Assembly (NCBI RefSeq): GCF_030811095.1
Contig: NZ_JAUSQL010000001.1
Coordinates: forward strand, 1-64,000
Direction: 5' to 3'
Length of the DNA stretch: 64,000 bases
Source of the DNA: Trueperella abortisuis
GTDB taxonomy: Bacteria > Actinomycetota > Actinomycetes > Actinomycetales > Actinomycetaceae
This document shows, in pieces, positions 46,340 through 55,846 of this stretch; position 1 is the stretch's first letter; each line of letters opens with the position of its first letter. Both the position numbers and the translations under genes were made by a program. The notes under the pieces were generated by a model. The model was not told the origin of the DNA and ran no database searches. It saw only the letters and a list, made by a program, of their open reading frames with translations.

Positions 46340-47826
46340 TGCGCCTCGCCCCGCTGTTCCCACCAGGCGAGCAGGCGCCGGGTGGCCTCCTCCTCACCGA
46401 GTGGGCCCTCCTCCATGCGCAGGGTCAGCAGGTAGTTACGCGCCTGGCCAACCTCGCGGCCGGGCTTGAGTCCGAGCAGTTCCATGATCTGCGCCCCGTC
46501 CAGGTCGGGGCGGATCGCATCGATCTCCTCCTGCTTCTTCAGCTCGACGATGCGGGCCTCGAGGTCGTCCATGCCGGCCGCCAGCCAGGCGGCCTTGCGC
46601 CGGTTGCGGGTGGTGCAGTCGGCGCGAGTGAGGCGGTTCAGACGCTCGAGGAGCGGGCCGGCGTCGGTCACGTAACGGCGCACCGCCGCGTCCGTCCACT
46701 TCTGCTCGCCGTAGCCGTGGAAACGCAGGTGGAGGGCGACAAGCGAGGAGACATCCTTCGTGACCGTCTTGGGAAAGCGCAGGTGGTTCATCCGCTTGCG
46801 GGTCATCTTCGCCCCCACGATGTCGTGGGCATGAAAAGACACCGCGTTTCCGGGTTCGAAGCGACGGGTGGCGGGCTTGCCGACGTCGTGCATGATCGCC
46901 GCGAAGCGCAACACGAAGTCCGGGCCGGGCACGGGCCCGTCCTCGTCGGTCTCCAGCGCGATGGCGCGGTCGAGCACGGTGAGGGTGTGTTCGTAGACGT
47001 CCTTGTGGCGCCCGTGCTCGTCCACCGTCTCGCGCAACGCGGAGAATTCGGGAAGCACGACGTCGCACACGCCCGTCTCGACCATGAGCTCCAGGCCCTT
47101 GCGCGGATTGGCGCCAATCATGAGGCGTTCGAGCTCGGCCTGCACGCGCTCGGCTGAGACGATCTCGAGACGGCTGGCCATCTCCGTCATCGCGCCCATG
47201 ACCTCCCACGAGACGTCGAAATTCAGCTGCGAGGCGAACCGGCAGGCTCGCATGATGCGCAGCGGATCGTCGTCGAAGGATTGGCGCGCCGGGGCCGGGG
47301 TCTCGAGCACGCCGTCGATGAGGTCATCCAGGCCGCCGCAAGGATCGACCAGCGCCAGCTGCGGCAGCCTCACCGCCATTGCGTTGACCGTGAAATCGCG
47401 CCTCGTGAGATCGCCCTCCAGCGTGTCGCCGTAGTCCACCTCCGGCTTGCGGGAGGCCGGGTCGTACGTCTCTGTGCGGTAGGTGGTGACCTCGACGACC
47501 AGCCCGGAGCGCGCCGCCCCGATCGTGCCGAAATCCTTGCCGATATCCCACACCTTGTCGCCCCACTCACGAAGCAGCGCCATCGTCTGCTCGGGACGCG
47601 CCGACGTCGTCAAATCAAAGTCGTGAATGGCGCGGCCAAGGAACGCGTCGCGAACTGGCCCGCCAACGAGAGCCAATTCGTGTCCAGAACGTGCGAAAAT
47701 GGATCCTAGTTCAAGAATGGCCTCAGGCAGATCGGACAGGGACCGGTGTCCCTGGGCGAGAAGCCGGGCACGCTGGTTCATGCCGGCGTCCGTCGTCGTC
47801 GAGGAAGTGCTATCGCGTTCAGTCAC
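46336..47826 (-). CDS. cca: CCA tRNA nucleotidyltransferase (PcnA/Cca-family)
   Basis: 496 aa. Class II nucleotidyltransferase: LALVGGPVRDAFLGRAIHDFDLTTSA has the GGxVRD and DxD metal motifs, RRDFTVNAMAVRL motif B, DPLRIMRACRFASQL motif C, and an HD subdomain (MHDVGKPATRRF). Adds or repairs the tRNA 3'-CCA. Start GTG 47824-47826. Divergent from the NUDIX gene across 69 bp, the canonical actinobacterial arrangement (Rv3907c/Rv3908-like). Confidence 0.95.
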   Translation of the reverse strand: MTERDSTSSTTTDAGMNQRARLLAQGHRSLSDLPEAILELGSIFARSGHELALVGGPVRDAFLGRAIHDFDLTTSARPEQTMALLREWGDKVWDIGKDFGTIGAARSGLVVEVTTYRTETYDPASRKPEVDYGDTLEGDLTRRDFTVNAMAVRLPQLALVDPCGGLDDLIDGVLETPAPARQSFDDDPLRIMRACRFASQLNFDVSWEVMGAMTEMASRLEIVSAERVQAELERLMIGANPRKGLELMVETGVCDVVLPEFSALRETVDEHGRHKDVYEHTLTVLDRAIALETDEDGPVPGPDFVLRFAAIMHDVGKPATRRFEPGNAVSFHAHDIVGAKMTRKRMNHLRFPKTVTKDVSSLVALHLRFHGYGEQKWTDAAVRRYVTDAGPLLERLNRLTRADCTTRNRRKAAWLAAGMDDLEARIVELKKQEEIDAIRPDLDGAQIMELLGLKPGREVGQARNYLLTLRMEEGPLGEEEATRRLLAWWEQRGEAQ

Positions 47827-47895
47827 CCCTTAAGAGTGCCAGAAAACCGGGCGCGTGAGCACTTTCCCCGACCGAGATCACTACAGTAGATATAG

Positions 47896-48414
47896 ATGTC
47901 AAGAAGATTCCCGACCCCTCCTCCGCGGGGGTCGCGCCGCAGACGGCAGGCGGTTCGTATCCACAACCTGCCCGTCGTCAACGAGATGTCCGCCGGCGGC
48001 GTGATCGTCTCGGTCCAGGGCGGCCACGCTTTCGTCGCCGTCATCGCCCGGCGCAACCGCGGCGGGCGTCTTGAGTGGTGCCTGCCGAAGGGCCACCTTG
48101 AGGGCGAGGAGACGGCCGAGCAAGCGGCCGTGCGGGAGGTCAGCGAGGAGACGGGCATTTTTGGCCGCGTCCTGATGCACTTGGCCTCCATCGACTATTG
48201 GTTTTCCAGCACCGACAAGCGCGTCCACAAGGTGGTTCACCACTTCCTTCTCGAGGCGCTCTCTGGCGAGCTGACCGTGGAAAACGACCCGGATCACGAG
48301 GCCGAGGACGTCGAGTGGGTGCGCATCGACAAGGTTGCCGCGCGCCTGGCCTACCCCAACGAGCGCCGCATCGTGGGCATGGCACGCTCCATCCTTTACG
48401 GGGGGCGGGAATGA
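47896..48414 (+). CDS. NUDIX hydrolase (MutT4-like)
   Basis: 172 aa. Complete Nudix box: GHLEGEETAEQAAVREVSEETG preceded by LPK (Gx5Ex7REUxEExGU). Basic N-terminal extension. Orthologous position to M. tuberculosis Rv3908 next to cca. Its stop overlaps the ATG of the next gene (ATGA, 48411-48414). Likely sanitises a nucleotide diphosphate derivative; substrate not known from sequence. Confidence 0.93.
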   Translation: MSRRFPTPPPRGSRRRRQAVRIHNLPVVNEMSAGGVIVSVQGGHAFVAVIARRNRGGRLEWCLPKGHLEGEETAEQAAVREVSEETGIFGRVLMHLASIDYWFSSTDKRVHKVVHHFLLEALSGELTVENDPDHEAEDVEWVRIDKVAARLAYPNERRIVGMARSILYGGRE

Positions 48415-50399
48415 GGCGGCTGGTCGTTGCGGCGCTCGCCGCCCTCATGCTGGGTATACCCGGTGCCGGCATTCTTTCCGGCCTCGCCTGGGCGAGCCCG
48501 GAGGATTCGGCCACCTCCGGTACCGCCGCGCTCTCCACCGTGACGATCACCGACCTACCCGCCGTCCTCGAGCCGGGCGACAACCTCGTGGTGTCCGTGG
48601 ACGTGACGAATGCCGGCGACGAGCCGCTCGAGCTGACCTCTGTCGACCTGCGCGCTCAGTCCACCACCTCCATCTCCGAATTCGCCCTCCACCGCTGGAT
48701 GAACGACCTCACGCCCTCGACTCCGGTCACCCGCGCCACGATCAGTCGAAGTCTCGCACCCGGCCAGACCAGCACGCTCCGCCTCAGCTTTCCCGACGCC
48801 GAGCTGCCCTGGCCCACAGGCGAGTTCAACTGGGGCCCGCGCGGCATCGAGATCGCCGTCAACACCGACGCGGGCACAATCGGCACCGACCGCACGATGA
48901 TCGTCGTGGCCTCCTCCGCCGACGTCACGCCGTACCCGACCACCGCCGTCGTGCCCATCTCAGCCCTCACCTCCGAGCCGGTCAACCGCCTTCTCGACGA
49001 CCGGGCCCGCGCCGACGGCGCGGCCCCCGACAACCCGACGCAACCCGCCGAGCCGGCGCAACCCGACAACCCGACGCAACCCGCCGAGCCGGCGCAACCA
49101 GACATCTCGAAGCGGGTGGCGGCCTGGGACATCGCGGGTGTTACACTCGCCGTCGACCGCGAGTTGGAGGCAAGCCCGCGCCACGCCACCCGCGCCGCGC
49201 TACCCTCCTATGACGCCGACATCACCGCCCTGCGCGCTCTCGGCCTCACCGACCAGGCCCGCCGGCTCGGCGAAAACGCCGTCTTCCTGCCCGTCTCACC
49301 ACCGGCGGAAGAGGACATCACCTTCGCGCAGAGCCTCGGCATGACGGTCCTGATCCCCGACGCTGACTACGCGCCCTTCTCCGTCCTCACCTACACACCC
49401 AGCGCCGTCACCACCTTCAACAAAGAGACGGTGCTCGCCACGAACTCCACGATCTCCACCACGCTCGAGGGGCGATTGAGCGTCCCCGGCAGGGAGGACA
49501 TCGCGCTCGACGACCTCGACATGCGCCAAGTCGCCGTCGCCCTGTCCGCCGTCCACCAGCGCCAACGCCCCAACGATCCGCGCCCTTACGTCATCGCCGT
49601 GCCGCGCGCCGCGAACGACGCCGCCCGCGAGGCCGTCTCCGCGGTCCTCGGCGCTAACTGGACCACGGCGTCGTCGGTAAACACCCTGCTCAGCCTCATC
49701 CCCGACGGCACCGAACGCGTCCTCAACACCCCCGCAGACGCCACCGCGGGCGCGCTGACCAAGAACGACGCCGCGGCCATCGACTCCTCGCTCGCCGCCT
49801 TCTGCGCCGTTGCCGCCATCTTCGACGACGCCGACGCCAAGATTGCCGCCGCCACCGCGGGCGCCGACCAGCTCACCTCCGTGTCCTGGCGTGAGGACCC
49901 CGCGGGGCGCGGCGCCCAGATCCGCGCGATCGCGCCCACGAAGGAACAGCTCGAGTCGATCCACGTCACCACCACCTCCACCATCAACCTCATTTCGGAA
50001 AGCTCCTCGCTGCCCGTGCAGGTGACCAACGACTTCGACCAGCCGGTCACGGTGACGGTTCACCTCGACGTGCCCGACATTCGCCTGCGCGCCCCCGCCC
50101 CGGTGGAGGTGACCCTCCCGGCGTCGTCGACCACCACGGTCTCGGTGCCCGTGGAAGCCCATGGCTCGGGCAACCTCGACGTCGAGGTAACGGTGACGAA
50201 CGCGCAGGGCACGCTCGTCGGTGCCGCCGACGTGTTGCGCGTGCGCGTCCGAGCGGACTGGGAGAACGTCGGCACCGTCGTCGTCGCCGGATTCGTGGGA
50301 CTCATCTTCGTCATCGGCCTGGTGAAGTCGGTGCGCGATGGGCGCCGTTCCAAGCCCGTGCCGCCCGACGATTTCGTCGCCGCAGCAAAGCGTTCGTGA
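48411..50399 (+). CDS. DUF6049 secreted membrane-anchored protein
   Basis: 662 aa. Cleavable-type N-terminal hydrophobic region (MRRLVVAALAALMLGIPGAGIL), large extracytoplasmic region, C-terminal TM (VGTVVVAGFVGLIFVIGLV) and a short basic cytoplasmic tail. Same place and architecture as M. tuberculosis Rv3909 (DUF6049), which normally lies just before murJ. A 36-bp exact tandem repeat (49029-49100) encodes DNPTQPAEPAQP twice. Ig-like strand near the C-terminus (NDFDQPVTVTVHLD). Function unknown; context implies cell-wall assembly. Confidence 0.88.
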   Translation: MRRLVVAALAALMLGIPGAGILSGLAWASPEDSATSGTAALSTVTITDLPAVLEPGDNLVVSVDVTNAGDEPLELTSVDLRAQSTTSISEFALHRWMNDLTPSTPVTRATISRSLAPGQTSTLRLSFPDAELPWPTGEFNWGPRGIEIAVNTDAGTIGTDRTMIVVASSADVTPYPTTAVVPISALTSEPVNRLLDDRARADGAAPDNPTQPAEPAQPDNPTQPAEPAQPDISKRVAAWDIAGVTLAVDRELEASPRHATRAALPSYDADITALRALGLTDQARRLGENAVFLPVSPPAEEDITFAQSLGMTVLIPDADYAPFSVLTYTPSAVTTFNKETVLATNSTISTTLEGRLSVPGREDIALDDLDMRQVAVALSAVHQRQRPNDPRPYVIAVPRAANDAAREAVSAVLGANWTTASSVNTLLSLIPDGTERVLNTPADATAGALTKNDAAAIDSSLAAFCAVAAIFDDADAKIAAATAGADQLTSVSWREDPAGRGAQIRAIAPTKEQLESIHVTTTSTINLISESSSLPVQVTNDFDQPVTVTVHLDVPDIRLRAPAPVEVTLPASSTTTVSVPVEAHGSGNLDVEVTVTNAQGTLVGAADVLRVRVRADWENVGTVVVAGFVGLIFVIGLVKSVRDGRRSKPVPPDDFVAAAKRS

Positions 50400-50444
50400 G
50401 GCGATGGCGGTAGACTTTGGCAAAGTAGTAAGAGGGAGTGAGAC

Positions 50445-52421
50445 GTGAACACATACGCGCAGGCTGGTCAGCGGATCGTGGACCGCTTCGACCTGTTGTA
50501 CCCCTACGAGTATCAGCCCAGTGATCACGCGAGCGTCTGGGTAGCGCGCGACGTCGTTCTGTCGCGGCACGTGCGCGCCATCGTCGTCGACCCGGACTCC
50601 GCGCGCGCCCAGGCCACGATCGACGCCGCGCACCGCGCCTCCCTCGTGGCCGACCCGCACCTGGTTTCCATCGTGCAGGTGGACGCCGAGGATCTGGCCA
50701 TCATCACCGAGATCCCGCCGGGAAAGCCCCTTGCCCAGCACCTGATCGGCACGCCACTACCGCCCGAGCAGGTCGCCGCCATCATGGGCGAAACCTCGAG
50801 CGCCATCGCCGCCGCCGCCCGCCGCGGGGTCCGCCACCTGCACTGCACGGCGGACACGATCTTCCTTACCCAGGAGGGCGACGTGATCGTCGACGGCCTG
50901 GGGGTTTACGGCGCGCTCGCCGGAGCCGACACGTCGAAGGACCGCGCCGACCTCGACCGCGACGAGGCTCGCGGGCTGACGGTGCTGTGCGCCTCGCTGT
51001 TGTTGGGCCGCGGCTTCCCGGAGCCTGCCAAGCACGACGCCGTCATCGCCGAGGCCCTCCTCCTCGACCTGCCCCCCGTACTCGATTCGCTCCTATCCCG
51101 CGAGAGCCAGGGCCAGGGAGCCGCGTCGCCGGCCGACCTGACCCGCGCCCTCGTGCCGTGGAAGGAGATCGACGTCGCGACGCTCCCCGCGCCCGCGGCA
51201 GCGCCGGAGGCGGGCGAGACGCTCGCAACGGATGTGGCTCCGGTGGGCGAGGCCACGGAGGAGATACCCGCCACCGGGGAAGCCGAGGCAACCAACGACG
51301 ACCCCGCCGCGGGTGAGGCCCGGGCCGATGGCAGCGGGGGCGTTGCCGCGCCGGCGAACGAGGAGCAGGCTCGCCAGCCCGCCGAGACGACGGCCGAGGC
51401 GGCTCACGTCGTCGACGAGGTGCTTGGCCTGAACGGGGAGGGCAAGCTCTCCTCGCCCGTCGAGTGGCCCGGACTCCCCACGCAGCCGGACGAGCCAAAG
51501 GCCGGACCCAAGCGCGTGAGCGTCCTCGATTCCGCGATCACCGAGACCGAGCGCATCACCCGCACGAGCATGTCAGACCAGGGTGCCGATTCTGCACCCG
51601 CCACCGAGCCGGTTGCGGCCGCCGAGCCGCCCACGGAGCCGCTTGACAAGCCGGCTCACACCGATCTGGCCGGGTTGATGCCAGCCGCAGCCAAGCCCGC
51701 AGCTGACGCCGCCACGTCCGCCGCCGCCAAGCCAACCTTGGCGGAGTACGAGCGCGAGCGCAAGAAGAAGCTTGACGTGTCCAAGGTTGTGCTGCCGCTC
51801 TTCATGATCGGCGTCGTGTTCTTCGGTTGGCTGGGGTTGCGCACTCTGACGGCTCCGGTCTCCGAGGTCACCCTGATGGATCCGGACACGAACCTGGCCG
51901 CGACGAACGAGGCGACACCGACGCCGAAGCCCACCGAAGCCGAGCCAACACCGACGCCGAAGCCCACCGCCGCCCCGGCCATCGCCACGGCCGCGCTGGT
52001 CAGCCCTGACGCCGGCCTGCTGCGCGGCACGGATCCGGCCACCCAGGACAACCCGAGTAGCGTTCCACTTGCGGTGGACGGCAACGCGGAGACGAGCTGG
52101 AAGTCGTGGACGTACACCTCGCCCGACATGTCGCCCATGTCCGGCATCGGACTCTACGTCGAGCTCAAACAGGAAGCGACCATCACCGAGGTCACGCTCG
52201 ACACTGCGGGCAACTCCGGCGGGAATATCCAGATCCGCGACACCGTTAAGGAAGCGCCATCGGCAGGAAAAGTTCTCGCCGAGGGCCCCGTGGATGGCAG
52301 CACCACGTTCACGCTCAGTGAGCCGCTGACCGCCACGAGCTTCATCATCTGGATAACCGAGCTCCCTAAGAACAGCTCGGGAGAACCGCAGATCATCGTG
52401 TCCGAGATTCATGTGAAGTAG
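50445..52421 (+). CDS. Membrane pseudokinase with extracytoplasmic discoidin-like domain (MviN/Rv3910 C-terminal half)
   Basis: 658 aa. A kinase-like domain (about 1-245) lacks the VAIK lysine (VRAIVVD), and the HRD loop reads HLHCTAD while DFG is DGLG, so it should be catalytically dead. Then a ~200-residue Ala/Glu/Pro/Thr-rich disordered linker, one TM (VVLPLFMIGVVFFGWLGLRTL about 445), and a galactose-binding/discoidin-like outer domain (VPLAVDGNAETSWKSW, IRDT, IVSEIHVK). This is the layout of the C-terminal half of M. tuberculosis Rv3910 (MviN), whose pseudokinase is reported to bind FhaA after PknB phosphorylation. The MurJ TM part is not here. GTG start, SD GAGGGAG. A promoter-like TAGACT lies at 50411. 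Confidence 0.88.
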   Translation: MNTYAQAGQRIVDRFDLLYPYEYQPSDHASVWVARDVVLSRHVRAIVVDPDSARAQATIDAAHRASLVADPHLVSIVQVDAEDLAIITEIPPGKPLAQHLIGTPLPPEQVAAIMGETSSAIAAAARRGVRHLHCTADTIFLTQEGDVIVDGLGVYGALAGADTSKDRADLDRDEARGLTVLCASLLLGRGFPEPAKHDAVIAEALLLDLPPVLDSLLSRESQGQGAASPADLTRALVPWKEIDVATLPAPAAAPEAGETLATDVAPVGEATEEIPATGEAEATNDDPAAGEARADGSGGVAAPANEEQARQPAETTAEAAHVVDEVLGLNGEGKLSSPVEWPGLPTQPDEPKAGPKRVSVLDSAITETERITRTSMSDQGADSAPATEPVAAAEPPTEPLDKPAHTDLAGLMPAAAKPAADAATSAAAKPTLAEYERERKKKLDVSKVVLPLFMIGVVFFGWLGLRTLTAPVSEVTLMDPDTNLAATNEATPTPKPTEAEPTPTPKPTAAPAIATAALVSPDAGLLRGTDPATQDNPSSVPLAVDGNAETSWKSWTYTSPDMSPMSGIGLYVELKQEATITEVTLDTAGNSGGNIQIRDTVKEAPSAGKVLAEGPVDGSTTFTLSEPLTATSFIIWITELPKNSSGEPQIIVSEIHVK

Positions 52422-52433
52422 AAACGAGGAAGA

Positions 52434-53363
52434 GTGACCATTCACGACGTCGTCATCGTCGGCTCCGGCCCCGCCGGATGGACCGCCGCCATTTACACGG
52501 CCCGCGCCGGCCTCAAGCCCGTCGTCATCGCCGGCGCTGTCAGCGCCGGCGGCGCCCTTATGCAGACCACCGAGGTGGAGAATTTCCCCGGCTGGCCCGA
52601 GGGCATCCTCGGCCCGGAGCTCATGGAGAAGTTCCAAGAGCAGGCCGAACGCTTCGGCGCCGACCTACGCTACGAGGACGCCCTGTCCATGAAGCTCGAC
52701 GGCGAGGTCAAGGAGATCGTCACTGACGAAGACACCTACCGGGCCAAGACCGTCATCCTTGCCCTCGGCTCCGAATACAAGAAGCTCGGCCTGCCCGGCG
52801 AGGAGGAGCTATCCGGCAAGGGCGTGTCCTACTGCGCCACGTGCGACGGCTTCTTCTTCCGCAACCAGGAGATCGCCGTCGTCGGCGGAGGGGACTCGGC
52901 CGTCACCGAAGCCCAGTTCCTCTCCCGCTTCGGCGCCACCGTCCACGTCATCCACCGCCGCGATCAGTTGCGCGCCTCGCAGATCATGGCCGACCGCCTG
53001 CTCGGGAACGACAAGGTGAAGATGCACTGGAACAGTGTCGTCGAGTCGATCAACGGCTCGTCCAAACTGGAGTCTCTCACGTTGCGCGACACCCTGACGG
53101 GGGAGACCCGTGAGCTGCCCGTGACCGGCCTTTTCGTGGCGATCGGCCACGAGCCGCGAACGGCCTTCATCAAGGATCAGGTCACGCTCGACGAGCGGGG
53201 CTACATTAGCGTCGCCGAGCCGAGTACCGCCACCAGTGTCCCGGGCGTGTTCGCCTGCGGCGACGTCGTCGACTCCCACTACCAGCAGGCGATCACCGCC
53301 GCGGGCCAGGGTTGCAAGGCCGCGCTCGACGCCGAGGCATACCTCGCGGCGCTGGCCGACTGA
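52434..53363 (+). CDS. trxB: Thioredoxin-disulfide reductase
   Basis: 309 aa, standard length. FAD motif IVGSGPAGWTAAIYTARAG, redox site CATCDG (Cys pair near residue 137), NADP motif VVGGGDSAVTEAQFL and C-terminal GVFACGDVVDSHYQQAITAAGQG. Reduces thioredoxin with NADPH. 12 bp behind the pseudokinase gene. Thioredoxin (trxA), normally next, is absent. Confidence 0.97.
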   Translation: MTIHDVVIVGSGPAGWTAAIYTARAGLKPVVIAGAVSAGGALMQTTEVENFPGWPEGILGPELMEKFQEQAERFGADLRYEDALSMKLDGEVKEIVTDEDTYRAKTVILALGSEYKKLGLPGEEELSGKGVSYCATCDGFFFRNQEIAVVGGGDSAVTEAQFLSRFGATVHVIHRRDQLRASQIMADRLLGNDKVKMHWNSVVESINGSSKLESLTLRDTLTGETRELPVTGLFVAIGHEPRTAFIKDQVTLDERGYISVAEPSTATSVPGVFACGDVVDSHYQQAITAAGQGCKAALDAEAYLAALAD

Positions 53364-53371
53364 CGGCGTCG

Positions 53372-53391
53372 CCGGGATCCCAGTCCCGGCA
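53372..53391 (+). terminator. Weak hairpin after trxB
   Basis: GCCGGGA (53372-53378) pairs with TCCCGGC (53385-53391), a 7-bp stem 8 bp after the trxB stop, without a T-run. Confidence 0.4.
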
Positions 53392-53456
53392 CCCTGTGGA
53401 CATTCGCGCGCACGGACCGCGTGACGTGGTAGCGTCAACGACGGAGAGGAATAACG

Positions 53457-54779
53457 ATGAACGAGCGCATCGCGAGCAAGCTTGCCGCAACCGGATCGGG
53501 CACGCGCCTGGATTCGTGGTTTGACCGTTATGCGGACCGGGCGCTCGGCATGCGCCAGTCCGAGACCCGATCGCTGTTCGCCGTGGCGAACCGCCCGGAG
53601 GTGGTCTCGCTCGCGGGTGGCATGCCGAACATCGATGGCCTTCCGCTGGACTTCCTGGCGGAGATGACCGCCAAGCTCATCCGGGAGCGCGGCACCCAGG
53701 TGTTGCAGTACGGCAGCGGCCAGGGCGAAGAGGAGCTACGGGAAATGATCGTGGAGGTCATGCGCCCGGAGGGCATCCGCGCCCACCCGGATGACATCGT
53801 GGTCACCACCGGTTCCCAGCAGGCGCTCGAGCTCGTCACCCAGATTTTCATCAACCCTGGCGATGTGATCCTCGCTGAGGCTCCCAGCTACTTGGGAGCA
53901 CTCGGCGTTTTCCGCGCCTACCAGGCCAACGTTGTTCACGTACCGCTCGACAAGGACGGCCTCATCCCGCAGGCGCTAGAGGAGACGCTGACCAAGCTGG
54001 AGAATGAGGGACGCGAGGTCAAATTCCTCTACACCGTGCCCAATTTTCATAACCCCGCCGGCGTGTGCATGTCGCTGGAACGGCGCCCTCAGATCGTGGA
54101 GATTTGCAAGCGCCACCACGTGCTCATCCTCGAGGATAACCCTTATGGGATGCTCGGCTTCGACGACGCGACGATGGTCCCGTTGCAGACCTTCAATCCC
54201 GACGGCGTGGTCTACCTCGGCTCGTTTTCCAAGACCTTCTCCCCCGGATACCGCGTGGGTTGGGCGTTGGCCTCGCACGCCGTCATCCAGCGTCTCGTGC
54301 TCGCCAACGAAAACGCGGTGCTCTCACCCACGAAGATGGGCCAGCTCTCCATTTCAGAATACCTACGCAGCTACGACTGGATGGCGCAGATCAAGTCCTA
54401 CCGCTCCATGTACCGCGAGCGGCGAGACGCCATGACGGCCGCCCTTGCCAAGTATCTGCCACAGTGTTCGTGGAACGTTCCCGAGGGCGGCTTCTACACG
54501 TGGGTGAAGGTTCCCGATGGCATCGACGCCAAGGCCATGCTTCCGCGCGCCACCACCAATCTGGTCGCCTACGTGTCCGGCACGGCCTTCTATGCTGACG
54601 GGCAGGGCCGCGATCACATGCGCCTGTCCTTCTGCTACCCCACCCCCGAGCGGATCGAGGAGGGCGTGCGGCGCCTGTCCACCGTTCTCGAGGCCGAACT
54701 CGACACCGTCCAGATGTTCGGCAACCCCAACCGCCACACCAACTCCGGCGTCGAAGCGCCGGACTCGAACCTAAGGTAG
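53457..54779 (+). CDS. PLP-dependent aminotransferase (class I/II, AAA-type)
   Basis: 440 aa, fold type I. VVSLAGGMPNIDGLP N-terminus, QYGSGQGEEELREMI, TTGSQQALELVTQ, aromatic NPAGVCMSLERR, and PLP lysine SFSKTFSPGYRVGW; Arg near LSFCYPTPERIEEGV binds substrate carboxylate. Similar proteins occur next to parB in many actinobacteria and resemble 2-aminoadipate/multisubstrate aminotransferases. SD GAGAGGAA before ATG 53457. Substrate not assignable. Confidence 0.88.
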   Translation: MNERIASKLAATGSGTRLDSWFDRYADRALGMRQSETRSLFAVANRPEVVSLAGGMPNIDGLPLDFLAEMTAKLIRERGTQVLQYGSGQGEEELREMIVEVMRPEGIRAHPDDIVVTTGSQQALELVTQIFINPGDVILAEAPSYLGALGVFRAYQANVVHVPLDKDGLIPQALEETLTKLENEGREVKFLYTVPNFHNPAGVCMSLERRPQIVEICKRHHVLILEDNPYGMLGFDDATMVPLQTFNPDGVVYLGSFSKTFSPGYRVGWALASHAVIQRLVLANENAVLSPTKMGQLSISEYLRSYDWMAQIKSYRSMYRERRDAMTAALAKYLPQCSWNVPEGGFYTWVKVPDGIDAKAMLPRATTNLVAYVSGTAFYADGQGRDHMRLSFCYPTPERIEEGVRRLSTVLEAELDTVQMFGNPNRHTNSGVEAPDSNLR

Positions 54780-54785
54780 GTAATC

Positions 54786-55772
54786 ATGGGCCCGATGACC
54801 GTCGCCGTGCTCGCGGGTGGCCTCACCCACGAGCGCGAGATCTCGTTGCATTCCGGACGCCGAGTCGCCGATTCGTTGCGCAACTCCGGTATCCAGGTCA
54901 AGGTTCTCGACGTCGACGCCCAGCTTCTCCAGCGCCTCGACGCGATCGAGCCCGACGTCGTGTGGCCGCTCGTGCACGGTTCCATCGGCGAGGATGGCTC
55001 CCTGCAGGACCTGCTCGTGCTGGCAGGTTATCCATTCGTAGGCTCGGAGGCTTTCGGGTGCCGGCTCGCATCGGACAAGTCCGTGGCCGCGTCGGTTCTC
55101 GCGCGCGCCGGGCTGCGCGTGCCCGACTCGCTCGCCTTGCCCCAGAGCCTCTTCCGCGAGGTTGGCGTTGGCAACATCCTCAACTTGGTTGAGCATCGAT
55201 TCGATTTCCCCCTGGTTGTTAAGCCCACCAAGGCAGGTTCGTCGATGGGCTTGTCGATCGTCGCCGACCGCGCTGCGCTTCCCGGGGCGATGGTCGATTG
55301 CTTCGCCTATGGGGACGTCGCCCTCATTCAGCAGCACATCGCCGGGCGCGAGTTCGGCGTCGGCGTGGCCGACTTGGGGGATGGACCGCGCGCCCTGCCG
55401 CCGGTTGAGGTGCGGGCTTCCGGCCCCTACGACTACGACGCCCGTTATAACCCCGGCCGGGTGGAATACCTCATCCCGGATGAGGACGACGACGTCACCC
55501 GAGTTGTCAGCCAGATGGCCGAGGAGGTTCACCAGGCGCTCGGCCTACGCCACCTGTCCCGCACGGACGTTATGGTCGACGCCGACGGGCAGGCATGGTT
55601 CCTCGATGTCAACATCGCCCCCGGCATGAGCGAGACGTCGATCTTCCCACAGGGCGCTGCCGCCTTGGCCCGCCGCCAGGGTCGTTCGCTCGATGACGTC
55701 TACCTCGACATCCTCACCACAGCGGCGCACTCGGCCGATGCCGCGCACGCGGTGGAGGCCGCCGACGCCTAG
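54786..55772 (+). CDS. D-alanine--D-alanine ligase-like ATP-grasp enzyme
   Basis: 328 aa. N-domain VAVLAGGLTHEREISLHSGR (Ddl-type), LVVKPTKAGSSMGLS glycine-rich ATP loop, EVRASGPYDYDARYNP, and metal-binding VDADGQAWFLDVNIAPGMSETSIFPQ. Shorter than typical Ddl (~360 aa). Neighbouring aminotransferase ends 6 bp before it, so they are an operon. Likely makes D-Ala-D-Ala or another dipeptide for cell wall; a paralogous main Ddl probably exists elsewhere. Confidence 0.88.
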   Translation: MGPMTVAVLAGGLTHEREISLHSGRRVADSLRNSGIQVKVLDVDAQLLQRLDAIEPDVVWPLVHGSIGEDGSLQDLLVLAGYPFVGSEAFGCRLASDKSVAASVLARAGLRVPDSLALPQSLFREVGVGNILNLVEHRFDFPLVVKPTKAGSSMGLSIVADRAALPGAMVDCFAYGDVALIQQHIAGREFGVGVADLGDGPRALPPVEVRASGPYDYDARYNPGRVEYLIPDEDDDVTRVVSQMAEEVHQALGLRHLSRTDVMVDADGQAWFLDVNIAPGMSETSIFPQGAAALARRQGRSLDDVYLDILTTAAHSADAAHAVEAADA

Positions 55773-55846
55773 ATCGGGGCCCGGACTGGCGCCTTGGCCC
55801 GCCCCTTGTCGCGGCCGTGTTTTCGGCGAGCGTGTTCGCGGCGTCG

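Noticed and set aside
49296-50741. Long minus-strand frame of 481 aa opposite DUF6049 and the pseudokinase
   Set aside because: Gly/Asp/Arg-rich antisense frame typical of high-GC DNA; the plus-strand genes are well supported by family and synteny.
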